Numbered from the stretch's first letter, positions 1-8,689 are shown. The stretch: 10,552 nucleotides of DNA from Euperipatoides rowelli (GCA_003024985.2 PXIH01S0055970.1); one strand, 5' to 3'. The notes: generated from the sequence alone by a model not told the origin. Program-made: numbers and translations.

Positions 1-1095
1 TCATAGCTTTCATTGATCCATTTATTTTAGAATTTCCAAATATAGGAAAGAATAGTCTTTCTTTTTCCATTGGAATAAGTTATTATAGGAATAGCTTCAC
101 TTCACCAAATAAGGATTTATCTAGTGCATTCGAAAGGGTGATGATTGAACAACTAATTAAAAAATTGATTGAGTATGATTCCTTTAACAATACCCAAATG
201 ATTGTTTCGATATTTAAATCATTTTCCTTTTTGGATAAAAGTTAATAACACTTTATCAGCAATTAAGTTTAAATCTTTAGGTTTGCGTCAGGGCGCAGTG
301 TTATCTGCTCCACTTTAATTTATATATGGCCAATTTTTGTGACACAGTATTGATTTTGGTAATATCATCTATGCAGATATTAAGCTTTATTCTACTATTG
401 ATACTGAACAACAAATTAAGGGATTGCAATCATCTCATTGAATTTTATCTTGGAAGTAGATCCGTCAAAAGAGTGGAAAATATAGGAAGTTAGGGTTGAT
501 GATAGATAAGTGACTGACATTTAGGACTCATGTTAATGTTTTACAACATCTTGAATATCATTTTAGACAATCTCATCATACTACAAATCGTGATCTCTAG
601 AAAATGGTGCACAAATGAAAATTAATGTCATTGATATGGAAAATGCTTTTGCAATTATGGTTTAACTTCTATATTGTAGAATTTATATGAAGAGTTTCTC
701 ATATATAAATATTTTAATTTTTAAGATTGTTTATAAGTTTTACAGCCTGTAATTGCTCCCCTTCATATTATGTGCTTAATGTTACAGATAGAGTAAGGTT
801 AGATCAATTTATAATAAAGATATCAATACGTATAGTTGTATAATAATAATTAAGTAATATCCTTGTAAGGCCCTGTCACTCCAACTGAAAGAAAATTGAA
901 GGTAGACATTATTTTTGTATTTAACAAATTAATTTTATTGAAAGATACAGTATTTTGTTGTATCTGATATAACAGACAATAAACGCCATCCCTATAAGTT
1001 GAAATCTGAACAAATTTGAGAACGAGATCGGTTGTACAGAGTTCATCAATTAATGTATTTAAAAATCGCCAGTACGACCACCTGTTAAAAATAGA
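1..1095 (+). mobile_element. Decayed LINE (non-LTR retrotransposon), RT to C-terminus, 5' truncated by window edge
   Basis: The intact ancestor would reverse-transcribe its own RNA at a nicked chromosomal target. Reading across several frame changes, RT blocks appear in the right order. LSSAFERVMIEQLIKKL (about 118-168) fits the AFD.V.HE.LI.KL block. GLRQGAVLSAPL (280-315) is the QG box. IIYADIKLYSTIDTEQQIKG (about 364-423) is the YADD catalytic box, with the second Asp replaced by Ile. LEVDPSKEWKI (about 451-483) fits the NPSK block, and RKLGLMIDK then LTFRTHVNVL (485-545) fits the LG.xLD / HV block. Farther on, VTDRVRLDQFIIKISIRIV (781-837) and DITDNKRHP (967-993) resemble the C-terminal RLDRLIRKA and D..HPL blocks, followed by RTRSVVQ and INVFKNR up to about 1076; this last part is less certain. 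At least five frameshifts or stops make it a dead copy. The GLRQG plus RLDRL/HPL pattern does not let me fix the clade. Confidence 0.82.
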
Positions 1096-1600
1096 TATTT
1101 ACAGAATGATGTTGGTTATTGTTGGTGTAAAAATTAAAATAACTTACACATCCTTCTACTTAAACTTAGGAATAGCCTGCATATGGTATATAGCCTACTG
1201 ATCACACTATAGTCACTCTCGAATAAAGGTCTGGCTATTATTGGAAATAAGAGAAGTGATCTAGAATAGCGTCTCATTTGATGATCCTGGGTGACAATAA
1301 TAATGCATAAAATTTTAAAAATCAACATTTTTGTCAGGGTTTTATCATTGCAAGGATCCAAGATTAATCTCACACTTAAATGTATAAATCTGAATAGGCT
1401 TGATCACTCACTAATAAAATAAGACAATTCATTGTACTGTGTACAGTAATATAGATTTGTTAAAATACTTATACTATAATACTAAGGTTGTTACACATGC
1501 ATTACAAGGCACTGTTTATTATTTTATAAATGTAACATCATTTAAAATGAAACAGGTTTAAAAGATCCATCCTAATCTGATTAGATTTACATACTTGTAA
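1096..1600. other. A+T-rich intergenic or intronic DNA, no gene seen
   Basis: Open frames here (for example 1134-1373 minus) show no domain-like blocks or splice-bounded structure. They look like chance frames, partly antisense to the LINE tail. I see no repeats beyond short A/T runs and one TACAGTA at 1442. Confidence 0.5.
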
Positions 1601-1669
1601 GCCAAGAACCGCAAACCTGGAATGTAAAGCGAACCATGCTACTTTCTCAGTCAAGGAAAGCGCCATGTT

Positions 1670-1740
1670 TACCAATTATTTTTATAACCACAATTTTGAT
1701 TGGTTTGGTAAAGAATAAGAAACAAGTTTTGATTGGTCAG
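1670..1740. promoter_or_regulatory. Cluster of three CCAAT boxes in a CpG-rich patch (candidate promoter)
   Basis: CCAAT occurs at 1672-1676 on the + strand. Inverted copies (ATTGG) lie at 1699-1703 and 1732-1736, about 30 bp apart. The last sits in GATTGGTCAG, whose complement GACCAATC fits the NF-Y consensus well. The surrounding 1600-2110 region holds about 16 CpGs, in contrast with the CpG-free DNA to its right. Clustered CCAAT boxes in CpG-rich DNA are typical of TATA-less animal promoters. No transcript start or TATA box can be identified, and part of the CpG signal comes from the adjacent transposon, so this is a candidate only. Confidence 0.35.
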
Positions 1741-1752
1741 CTATTAAATGTC

Positions 1753-1760
1753 ATCAATGG
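1753..1760. repeat. Left putative target-site duplication ATCAATGG
   Basis: Identical octamer at 2053-2060. Both copies are 7 bases outside the inverted arms, which is the placement expected of a duplication made at insertion. Confidence 0.55.
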
Positions 1761-2052
1761 ACGTGCCGTTAAAACTCCGANTATCTTAATCACATTTTCA
1801 AGATGGCTAGCAGTTGTTTTTTTTATATTTACAGCCCTAACCTTACCCTAACCCTGAACCCTAACTCCAACTACGTATTAAACCCACTTTTCCCCAACCC
1901 TATGATGATGAAGGGGTGAAATAATTCATTTTTGATCGCTTTTGATAATTTTGATCCAACATCCAAAAAACTACCGTAATGACAAAATTGTATGCGCAGA
2001 TGTTAAAAACGCGGTAAAATGTGATTAAGATATCGGAGTTTTAACCGCTTCT
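1761..2052. mobile_element. Small non-autonomous inverted-repeat element (MITE-like) with 8-bp flanking repeat
   Basis: The arm at 1768-1798 and the reverse complement of 2016-2045 match over 30 bases (core TTAAAACTCCGA then TATCTTAATCACATTTT). The only difference is the ambiguous base N at 1781, which looks like an extra base. Exactly 7 bases outside each arm lies the same octamer, ATCAATGG, at 1753-1760 and 2053-2060. That symmetry suggests an 8-bp target-site duplication around a roughly 292-bp element whose outermost 7 bases have diverged. Eight-base duplications are usual for hAT and some other cut-and-paste families. The interior has no transposase; it contains telomere-like CCCTAA repeats and a short open frame from ATGGCTAGC at 1803. 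Such elements are moved by a transposase encoded elsewhere. Confidence 0.7.
1835..1866. repeat. Degenerate telomere-like CCCTAA repeats
   Basis: Three exact CCCTAA units (1835-1840, 1846-1851, 1859-1864) and one variant (CCCTGA, 1852-1857) lie in 32 bases, with another CCCTA near 1895. The complement is TTAGGG, the ancestral animal telomere unit. Because the patch lies wholly between the arms of the inverted-repeat element, it probably travelled with the element rather than marking a chromosome end or fusion. Confidence 0.7.
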
Positions 2053-2060
2053 ATCAATGG
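2053..2060. repeat. Right putative target-site duplication ATCAATGG
   Basis: Partner of 1753-1760; see the inverted-repeat element between them. Confidence 0.55.
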
Positions 2061-2691
2061 CTATCGTTATGGTTGTTATTTTATCTAGTTAATCCACCAA
2101 GACACGAGGTGTTTTTTTCTTACTTTTAACTATTACTGTGAGTTTTTGTTTATTAAAAATTAATACATTGTAATGTATTATGAAGCATGTAACGTTTAGA
2201 TAATTTATGTTTTCATTAGAGATTATTTTACTGCTTGATTTGATCAAAAATTATAGTATTGTAATCAGTATTTAACGTTATTTGAAGATTTTCAAGCCCT
2301 CAGCCAATAATAGTGTGTCTTGAACATCCTATAATTTACATTTCCGACTACGAAAGGAAAAGCTATCAAATTTGCTATTAAGTATACAATAAAGAAAGAA
2401 ATTAATCATTATTATTATTTTTATACTAATACTAATTGTAAACATTTATTGTTCTAAACAAATGTTTAAAAATATTAGAGAAGTTTGGTTTTATTTACAG
2501 TAAGCTTATTTATTTTTACAATTAAAAAAAAAAGCACATGTTTCATGCGTTTGAGATTGATAATCTCTTTGGAGTATAGCATGTTTTCAAATTTGGAAAA
2601 ATTTAATTTTGGTCATTAGTTATTAGTTTCTAAAAAAGTAAAATTGATAATTGCACCTCTACAGAGATGGCAGGTTTTATAAATGAGTGTT

Positions 2692-2752
2692 GGGGGGGGG
2701 GGGCAAAACAGTTTCAGCTAGGGGTTTAGAAGGGTCCATGCCCCCCTCCCCC
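2692..2752. repeat. G12 run paired with a C-rich run
   Basis: Twelve consecutive G at 2692-2703 are followed about 37 bases later by GCCCCCCTCCCCC (2740-2752). The two can pair as a GC-only stem in otherwise A+T-rich DNA. GGGG at 2720-2723 and GGG at 2732-2734 add potential G-quadruplex tracts on the + strand. Confidence 0.6.
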
Positions 2753-3610
2753 TATCTAGGCTATATTAAACACAAAACTATCCTGAATATTGCAGATGCC
2801 AACTGGGTGGGTGCCCTGTACATCCTATAGTTGACACCTACAGTGTATCTGGCACAAAAAAGATAGGCTAGGGGCTTACTGTATAATCTTTTTTTTTTAA
2901 TGAAGATTTTTATAATTTGATTTATTAGTGAAAAAATTTATTTTATTTTTAAAAATAATTCTTAGTGATTCTTAAAAATATTATAGCTAGAAATAAAACA
3001 ATTTCATTAAGAATTCCAATAATTTATGTACTATATGATTAGTAGCCTACTCCTGTGAAAAATAGTCATTAGTCTATGTTTCATTATTTTAGACATTGTT
3101 GGATTGGGTGAAGAATAAATTTTCCCAACAATGCCATGCAATTAAAATAATAGCACTCTTCCAATGCATTTTTTTTTTTATGTTTAGAGGAAAAAACAAC
3201 TTTTGCAGACTATGTAAGCTACTAAACAAGCCAATGCCCAATTTTCTTATATTATGAATAAATTGAAATCTCTATCACCCAGATCATTTAAAATTATATA
3301 ATGCCTATATTGGATTACAGTAATATAACCATTTCATCATTATAAAACAGACTTGAAGAAAGCTGTTGCAATGCTTTCATCAATTTAAAAAAAGATGGGT
3401 GTTTTTTTGTTTGTTTTTTTTTAATATAGGGCCTACCATATACAGTACACAAAGATTTCAGGCTCTTGGAAATATAATGTCATTATTCCAACACATTTTT
3501 AATGAACAATAACAATAGGAATTTTTTTTATCTATTAGTAGATTAGCTTATAGAGATCACAAATATAAATATTACTGTCTTCTATAGAATATCAGTTTAT
3601 GAAATTGCCT

Positions 3611-3635
3611 GCTGGAACAGTTGTAGTGTTCCAGC
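3611..3635. repeat. Short perfect hairpin, 8-bp stem and 9-base loop
   Basis: GCTGGAAC (3611-3618) pairs with GTTCCAGC (3628-3635) around a 9-base loop. Outside the stem, ATTG and CAATT allow weak further pairing across mismatches. It is too short for a typical animal microRNA precursor. Confidence 0.45.
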
Positions 3636-4401
3636 TCCTTCAATTCTTTTAAAAATAGACTACCTTTGTATCTATGCCTCATATGTAAAAGTTTATAGAG
3701 ATAGCCTATATGTTAAAATAAAATCAACATTTAAAAAAAAAAATACTGTATAATCAAAAAGAAATGAGCTTACCTAATCAAATGTGGTTACTTTTAATGG
3801 AAATACTTTGGTTCAGGGTGAAAATGTCATAAATATGACATTTGTCTAATTAGAAATGGCACTAAATGTAGAGGGAGTTGGCAGCCAGGACATTAGCCAA
3901 ATTTTGTTGGGGTGGCAAACATATTTACCCCCAAAACAATATGAAACTCTTGAAAAACACACAAACTTCAAATGCAGCTAAAATGATTTTGTGAAAAAGA
4001 AACATCCAAGGCCCTTCATACAATTAAAAATAAAACAATATATAAAATAAATGAATATACTGTAGCCTATATACAAATGAATGATATAACAAATACAGAA
4101 AATTTTAAATATCGACAAATTTTCAAAACACAATAGCCTACACAAACAAAAATTATAGCTCTTGATAAAAATGTGAAAAGAAAATTGTTATATGTATAAA
4201 TTGGTAAAATTCAAAATTATATCTGATTCAAGTTCAATTGTACGGTAATTTTAATGATGAAGGATTCCAAAATATGCCTTTTTAAATAATGCTGACATGA
4301 GATAATAGTATGAAAATAATTTCCACTAATTTGTGACCAGTATTCTGTATTATGTTTAAAAATGACTGGCTTCCGATCTAGCTTCACATGTTCTTGCATT
4401 A

Positions 4402-4416
4402 ATATTTATTTATTTA
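4402..4416 (-). other. LINE 3' terminus with short ATAA tandem repeats
   Basis: On the minus strand the 3' UTR ends TTATAAATAAATAAATATTAA, about 220 bases past the RT-frame stop. Many CR1/L2-like elements end in short tandem repeats rather than a long poly(A). No downstream target-site duplication could be matched, because the element's 5' end is unclear. Confidence 0.5.
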
Positions 4417-5820
4417 TAAAGTTGAAGCTTTCGCTTATACAGATGGGACTAAATTGTAAACAAAAAGAACACAATATAACTATACATAGTATAGAGTTAA
4501 CATCCTGACAAACAATCTAAGATATAAAAATATATAACTATAAAGCTACTAATAACTATAAGTAAAAAAAAAAAAAATTATAATAAAAATGAACAAACAC
4601 ATTGTTATCACACTTATCAACATAATTCACTCTTTAAAATCCCTCTTTATATACTGTAAATCTCTTTTTGAATTTAGTAAAGCTAAATTCAAATAGTTTT
4701 TTGCTAATATTCCAATATAATGTGGATCTTCTGAATAAAACAGTATTTTTACTTATAATTTTATTTGATAATTAGGTTATGTCATATTTTTTCTATTATT
4801 GAGTATAAAATATCTATTTACATTTCTCTTTAGTATAATTTCTCTATAAATAAATAGAAAATCATTTTTTAAATATTTTTGACTTGGTTTTAGTTTTACT
4901 AATCTATTTTCATATTTTAAACCTTTAATTCCTCTTATTCTCTTTGTCATAAAATAAAATGTTTTATCTAATTTATTAATAACTATTGTTCTTGTAAAAA
5001 ATTATTATGGAAACATAATCCAAAATGGGTTGTATATACAGTAATAGATATAAATCAATTTAAATGTCTTTATATCACGACATTTTAGGTTATTTTTGAT
5101 ACAACCAAAAACTTTTTTTATTTTAGAATTGATTTCATTAAAATGTCTTTCAAATTTCATATCAATATCGTAAATATACACCTAAATCCCTTATACAACT
5201 TTCTTCTTTTTATTTTAACACCTTTAATAAAATGTTCATGGTTAGGATTTTGTTTTCCAAAATGCGTAATTCTAGTTTTTTTTTTCACAGTTAGGCTAAT
5301 TATTAATTTATTTTTATCGCAAAGATTTATAAATTTTGTTAATATTTTTTCTAATTCTTGAATACTTTTATTATTTGCTAAACTTTTTATGATTTTAATA
5401 GCGTAAAAAAGTAGATGACCTTTGAAAGTTATTGCTATATCTGTTATAAAGATATTGAATAATACAGCTGCTAAAACACTGCCTTGTGACAATCTGCTAT
5501 TTGTACATTAGATCTAGTACTATTTAACTCGACTATTAACTTTCTATTAAATAGGTAACTTTGTATCCATTTTATAAGATAAATTGGGAAATTATTTTTT
5601 TATTTTATTTATGAGGATTTAGTGATTGAGTCATGTGCAGAGGCAAGATATTGAAACATAAATCACATCTGTTTGTGTATTGTTTATTTCATTATTAATC
5701 TATAATTAAATGAAGTTAAATTCATTATTGTAGATCTTTTCTCAATAAAACCATGTAAATTCTTAGGTAGATAATCCTTTCAATTATCACCTTTTCAACA
5801 ATTTTGGACAAACTTGATAA
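4402..5820 (-). mobile_element. Decayed CR1/L2-like LINE: RT domain, C-terminal tail and 3' end
   Basis: Read on the minus strand, RT blocks follow in order. LSSLSKIVEKVIIERIIYL (5820-5764) fits LLS.LSKIMEKVI..RI. HGFIEKRSTIMNL (about 5755-5717) fits QHGF...RST..NL. LIKWIQSYLFNRKLIVELNS (about 5578-5519) fits the WI.SYL.NR block. LSQGSVLAAVLFNIFITDI (5492-5436) is the QG box. FYAIKIIKS (about 5408-5382) is the YADD box with both catalytic Asp lost; NKLIISLTVKKKTRITHFGK follows. The thumb and tail continue with TKRIRGIKGLKYENRLVKL and a final RRSTLYWN...FTKFKKRF tail ending at a stop at 4634-4636. The 3' UTR runs to ATAA repeats at about 4402-4416, a usual LINE end. The order and the KGLKYENRL block point to the CR1/L2/Crack-like group. 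Several frameshifts and stops, and no endonuclease, mark it as a 5'-truncated dead copy. Confidence 0.88.
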
Positions 5821-5947
5821 ATGAGTTATTATTAACTAAACTCAACATTTATCCTTATATGCAAGTTTAACAAAATAATTTAATATCGAAAATCAAATTT
5901 ATCCAATGTATCTTCCAGTAAATGCATTTTAAAATATGTGCATTTAA

Positions 5948-6121
5948 CTATTTGGACGTTTCCAGTTTCATCAGTTTTAGCCATTTACAGTCAGTTTTCA
6001 TTCCTGGGGGAGCCTTACCTTGAATGTTTATTTTCTCTCTCTCTAGCATTTCATTACATTCACCAGACATTTGTCCACCTTCAGAAACCCAACAGATGAC
6101 TATTCCTTCCATATTAAAATT
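5948..6121 (-). other. Open segment of higher GC with a strong splice donor; possible exon, unassigned
   Basis: On the minus strand a frame free of stops runs about 58 codons from near 6121 to a stop at 5948-5950, with an ATG at about 6109-6111 (MEGIVICWVSEGGQMSGECN at its start). Inside it lies CAAG|GTAAGG, a near-consensus 5' splice site with GT at 6018-6017. On the + strand the same DNA has TTTTCTCTCTCTCTAG ending at 6046, a good 3' splice site, followed by about 35 open codons (HFITFTRHLSTFRNP at its start). The segment is visibly richer in G+C than its surroundings. I recognise no domain on either strand. It could be a host exon, a piece of an old repeat, or the linker upstream of the neighbouring minus-strand LINE RT. 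Confidence 0.35.
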
Positions 6122-6129
6122 GTTTTAAA

Positions 6130-8060
6130 ACTCAAAGAATATCAGAAGCACTAGAACTAATGGGCCAAAAAAAAAAGGTTAAAACAAGTTGTGTGTTATT
6201 TATATTCTGTTTATGACAAGGATTATCGCTTTTAGTAAAAAAATACTATATAAAATTTGTTGTGATCGAAAAATTGAATAATATAAATTACCTTTGAACT
6301 TGTTACAAGTAAAAATAAGTCGAGTGTTGTTCTATAAACAAAGAAATTTGATCTTGAAATTGAATAACCTAAATTATATTTGAACTTGTTAAAAGTAAGG
6401 AAAAAAAACTGTTTTGAATGTATTGTGTATTTTAAACATTAAAAATCAAAATAGTTTTTTTAAATAAAGTAGACTATATATTTTTTAATTAGCAATTTGG
6501 CGATTCAGTTTTTGACTTTTCTAGTAATAAATTGTTTTTACTCGCATAATGACAAGTTGGCAGTGGCAGTTTCTTACTGCAACAAAATCTATTGCTGAAA
6601 ATAGCCAAATATTGTTAATTTGGTTTTAGAACTTGAAAGTATAAGCATTTTTTAAAACCTGCTTGAGAGTTAAGACTATTAACAATTTTAATGCTACAGC
6701 ATTTCATTTCACTATAATTCTAAAATTTATTCTCATTAATGAAATTTTGATGTAAAGTTATTTTATCAAGAAATGTGATGTTCTCCAAAAACAAAGTATA
6801 ACTATTGCAAATACATCATGTAGTAGGGCCAAGACAAACTGCAAATAATAAACGAGATTAAAATCACAAAAGATCACATAGTGAATCCGATTACTGAGAT
6901 TAGCTTACTCCCTACTGTTAATTTTGTAGTATCCTTAAGGGTCAAATGTAATGGATTTTTTAAATTTTTTTTATTGATTTTCAAAGATAATTACTAAAAA
7001 AAAATTTCCACTGGAAAAAAAAATTTTTAAATGCATAAAAAAAAGTTATTTAAAGATAAAATTAAGACTATTGCTATCCTCATTCTGAGATTACAAATTA
7101 AAACTTTCACATTTTTTGGGGATCAGATTAATTTGAAGACGAAACAGTCTACAGCTGTTTTCTTTGTGCTGATTTAACATGTAAATAAAGGTATTTTCAA
7201 CTTGTATTAAAGGTCATTTGATTTTTTTAAAACAAATTAAATCATAATAGCACAAAAGATGAATTTGATAAGGATTTTTTACAAGTAATTAAACAATTCC
7301 ATATAATTTCCAGCTTTAAGCTGACAAAGATAGCAAATATTCTATAGTTACAGTTAAGTATAGCAAGCTCTATTCATTTCTAGTCTATAACATCGCAAAA
7401 TATCTACTCTGGTGTATACAGTGGACAATGTTGTTTTAAGGGGGAGGAGCTAAAGNCAATTATTTTAAAAATTGAATTGTAAATTACTATTTTTTTTTTT
7501 TCTAGTGGATATTTTTTTTTTAGTAAACATCTTTAAAAATCAATAATGAAAAAAAAATCTGTTACATTTGACCTCTAACAAAAAAATGTCTGTTTAGAAT
7601 GAAACTAATGTTTTGTTACTGTAGCTATTTTTTTTTCCAGACACAGTAGGCTATATAATAATACTATGACATATAAATAAAATAGTGTTTTTTTTAAATA
7701 TGTAAATTTGAGTTGACTTTTTTTTTTTTTACATTTGACAGATAATATTGGATTACTACTACCTGTCCATTGGAAATTTGAAATTAAAGGAATAATGATC
7801 ACATTAATTATAATATCACTAATTTTAATTCTGACTAAGCTTACCTTTTTCTTTAGATCTTTATACAATAATAAATCTAACTAAAAGGTAACCCACTCAA
7901 ATTGATATGATGCAGATGGGTGTATAATTTTGTATGTAATTTTTAGCTTCAGATTTATAAATATGGGGAAAACAATTGCATGTTAAACAGGATAGAAAAT
8001 ACCATTAGATTCATCAATTTATAAGTACAATACATTATAAGTACATTGGCCGGTGGAAGA
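6130..8060. other. A+T-rich non-coding stretch with a local duplication
   Basis: There is no recognisable gene or transposon protein. Homopolymers of A and T are frequent (for example 7492-7501 and 7720-7731). One ambiguous base occurs at 7456, next to a small G-rich patch (GGGGGAGGAG, 7440-7449). The 87-codon minus frame at 7605-7868 starts from a chance codon, is lysine/isoleucine-rich and shows no motif. Confidence 0.5.
6264..6410 (+). repeat. Imperfect two-copy tandem duplication, 86-bp period
   Basis: Copy A begins GATCGAAAAATTGAATAA (from 6264) and copy B GATCTTGAAATTGAATAA (from 6350). Both continue with an AAATTA..TTTGAACTTGTTA.AAGTAA block at the same offset. The alignment is clear over about 60 bases and then fades. 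It looks like an old local duplication rather than a microsatellite. Confidence 0.65.
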
Positions 8061-8063
8061 GGA

Positions 8064-8224
8064 ATAAGATTATCATAATTACTATTGCAAGGTGATTTCA
8101 AGACAGATATCGTATCTTCAAGAGAAATTTAGGGGGGTAGAATAATAATATTCCACTCCCTTGAACTTCTCTTGAAGATACGATCTCTATCAATCACCTC
8201 AATAGTAGTTATGATGGTCTTTTT
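8064..8224. repeat. Long imperfect hairpin (fold-back), about 80-base arms, 4-base loop
   Basis: The arm 8064-8144 pairs with 8149-8224 and leaves a loop of only four bases (8145-8148). The best block, ATCGTATCTTCAAGAGAA, is identical in the two arms over 18 bases; TACTATTG and AGGTGAT are also shared, with a few indels and mismatches elsewhere. If transcribed from either strand it would form a long near-duplex stem. It could be a fold-back element, a palindromic MITE, or structure near the 3' end of the minus-strand LINE whose stop lies about 106 bases to its right. No flanking duplication was evident. Confidence 0.85.
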
Positions 8225-8329
8225 ATACATCAGTCAATGTTCTAAAACTAATGCTCTCCCATTTTCTCACCTCATATTGTAAGTTAAATTAATGTGAGCG
8301 GAGTAAGTCTAAGACTTTTACACTAATAA

Positions 8330-8620
8330 TTATCTAAAATAATCTACACTTAACACGTACTCATCGAGGGAGTTTTTAAATTTATTCAAAGAAGTAGGCA
8401 TAATGACATTTTCCGGAAGGCAATTCCAATTGGTGACAGAACGATTTGTAATAAATTCATATGCATTCTTAATATAAAACAATGCGACGAGAGTAACCCT
8501 TCGTATTCAAAACTCTCGCCTTAAAATATTCCTCATTTTCATAAATAATCAGGTTTTTAAAGTATGATGAGAAAATCTTTACATAACTTAATATAGTTAT
8601 TACATCTGGACTAAAAAACA
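8330..8620 (-). mobile_element. C-terminal remnant of a second minus-strand LINE (CR1/L2-like)
   Basis: On the minus strand, RRVTLVALFYIKNAYEF is followed in the same frame by ITNRSVTNWNCLPENVIM and PTSLNKFKNSLDEYVLSVDY, ending at a TAA at 8330-8332. This fits the well-known LINE tail F..R....WN.LP..V..A.S...FK..LD.Y; the Trp codon is at 8426-8428. One stop lies just upstream (REF*IRR), and sequence resembling the preceding block is blurred beyond about 8540. The tail differs from that of the LINE ending at 4634, so it is a separate copy and probably another family. Left of the stop, the presumed 3' UTR runs into the long hairpin. Confidence 0.8.
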
Positions 8621-8689
8621 GAATTTCAAGACATTTGATCATATGATAAATATTTTAATTCTTTCACCATTTTAGAGATTCTCCTGAGA

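Larger units (their letters stand above)
2061..4400. other. A+T-rich non-coding stretch, CpG-free from 2550 to 4112
   Basis: I find no exon-like open segment with flanking splice sites and no transposon protein remnant here. It contains many A/T homopolymers, a run of twelve G at 2692-2703 with a C-rich partner at 2740-2752, a short hairpin at 3611-3635, and clusters of TAGCCTA and TACNGTA words. A possible 5' splice site (GTGAGT) lies near 2138, just right of the CpG-rich patch, but nothing confirms its use. The 60-codon minus-strand frame at 4217-4399 has no recognisable content. Confidence 0.55.

Noticed and set aside
1016-1201. 61-codon + strand frame as an independent gene
   Set aside because: Its first part (RTRSVVQ...INVFKNR) is better explained as the C-terminal remnant of the LINE that begins at the window start; the rest is low-complexity hydrophobic sequence.
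1636-1851. 71-codon + strand open frame over the CCAAT/MITE region
   Set aside because: It crosses an N, spans the transposon border and half the inverted repeat, and shows no domain or splice boundary. It is a chance frame in less A+T-rich DNA.
1835-1866. True chromosome end or fusion scar from CCCTAA repeats
   Set aside because: There are only four degenerate units, enclosed between the arms of an inverted-repeat element, with ordinary sequence on both sides.
1803-1919. Short + strand frame beginning ATGGCTAGC with good start context
   Set aside because: It lies wholly inside the inverted-repeat element and translates the CCCTAA repeats (NLTLTLNPNSN); there is no reason to think it is expressed.
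3611-3635. MicroRNA precursor
   Set aside because: The perfect stem is only 8 bp, with weak outer pairing, far short of a typical animal precursor.
4217-4399. 60-codon minus-strand frame
   Set aside because: It lies just past the LINE 3' end and has no recognisable content or splice signals.
5143-5361. 72-codon + strand frame
   Set aside because: It is antisense to the minus-strand LINE RT, which has clear ordered motifs; the + strand reading is phenylalanine/leucine-rich shadow.
7605-7868. 87-codon minus-strand frame
   Set aside because: Lysine/isoleucine/leucine-rich translation of homopolymer DNA, with no splice borders and no motif.
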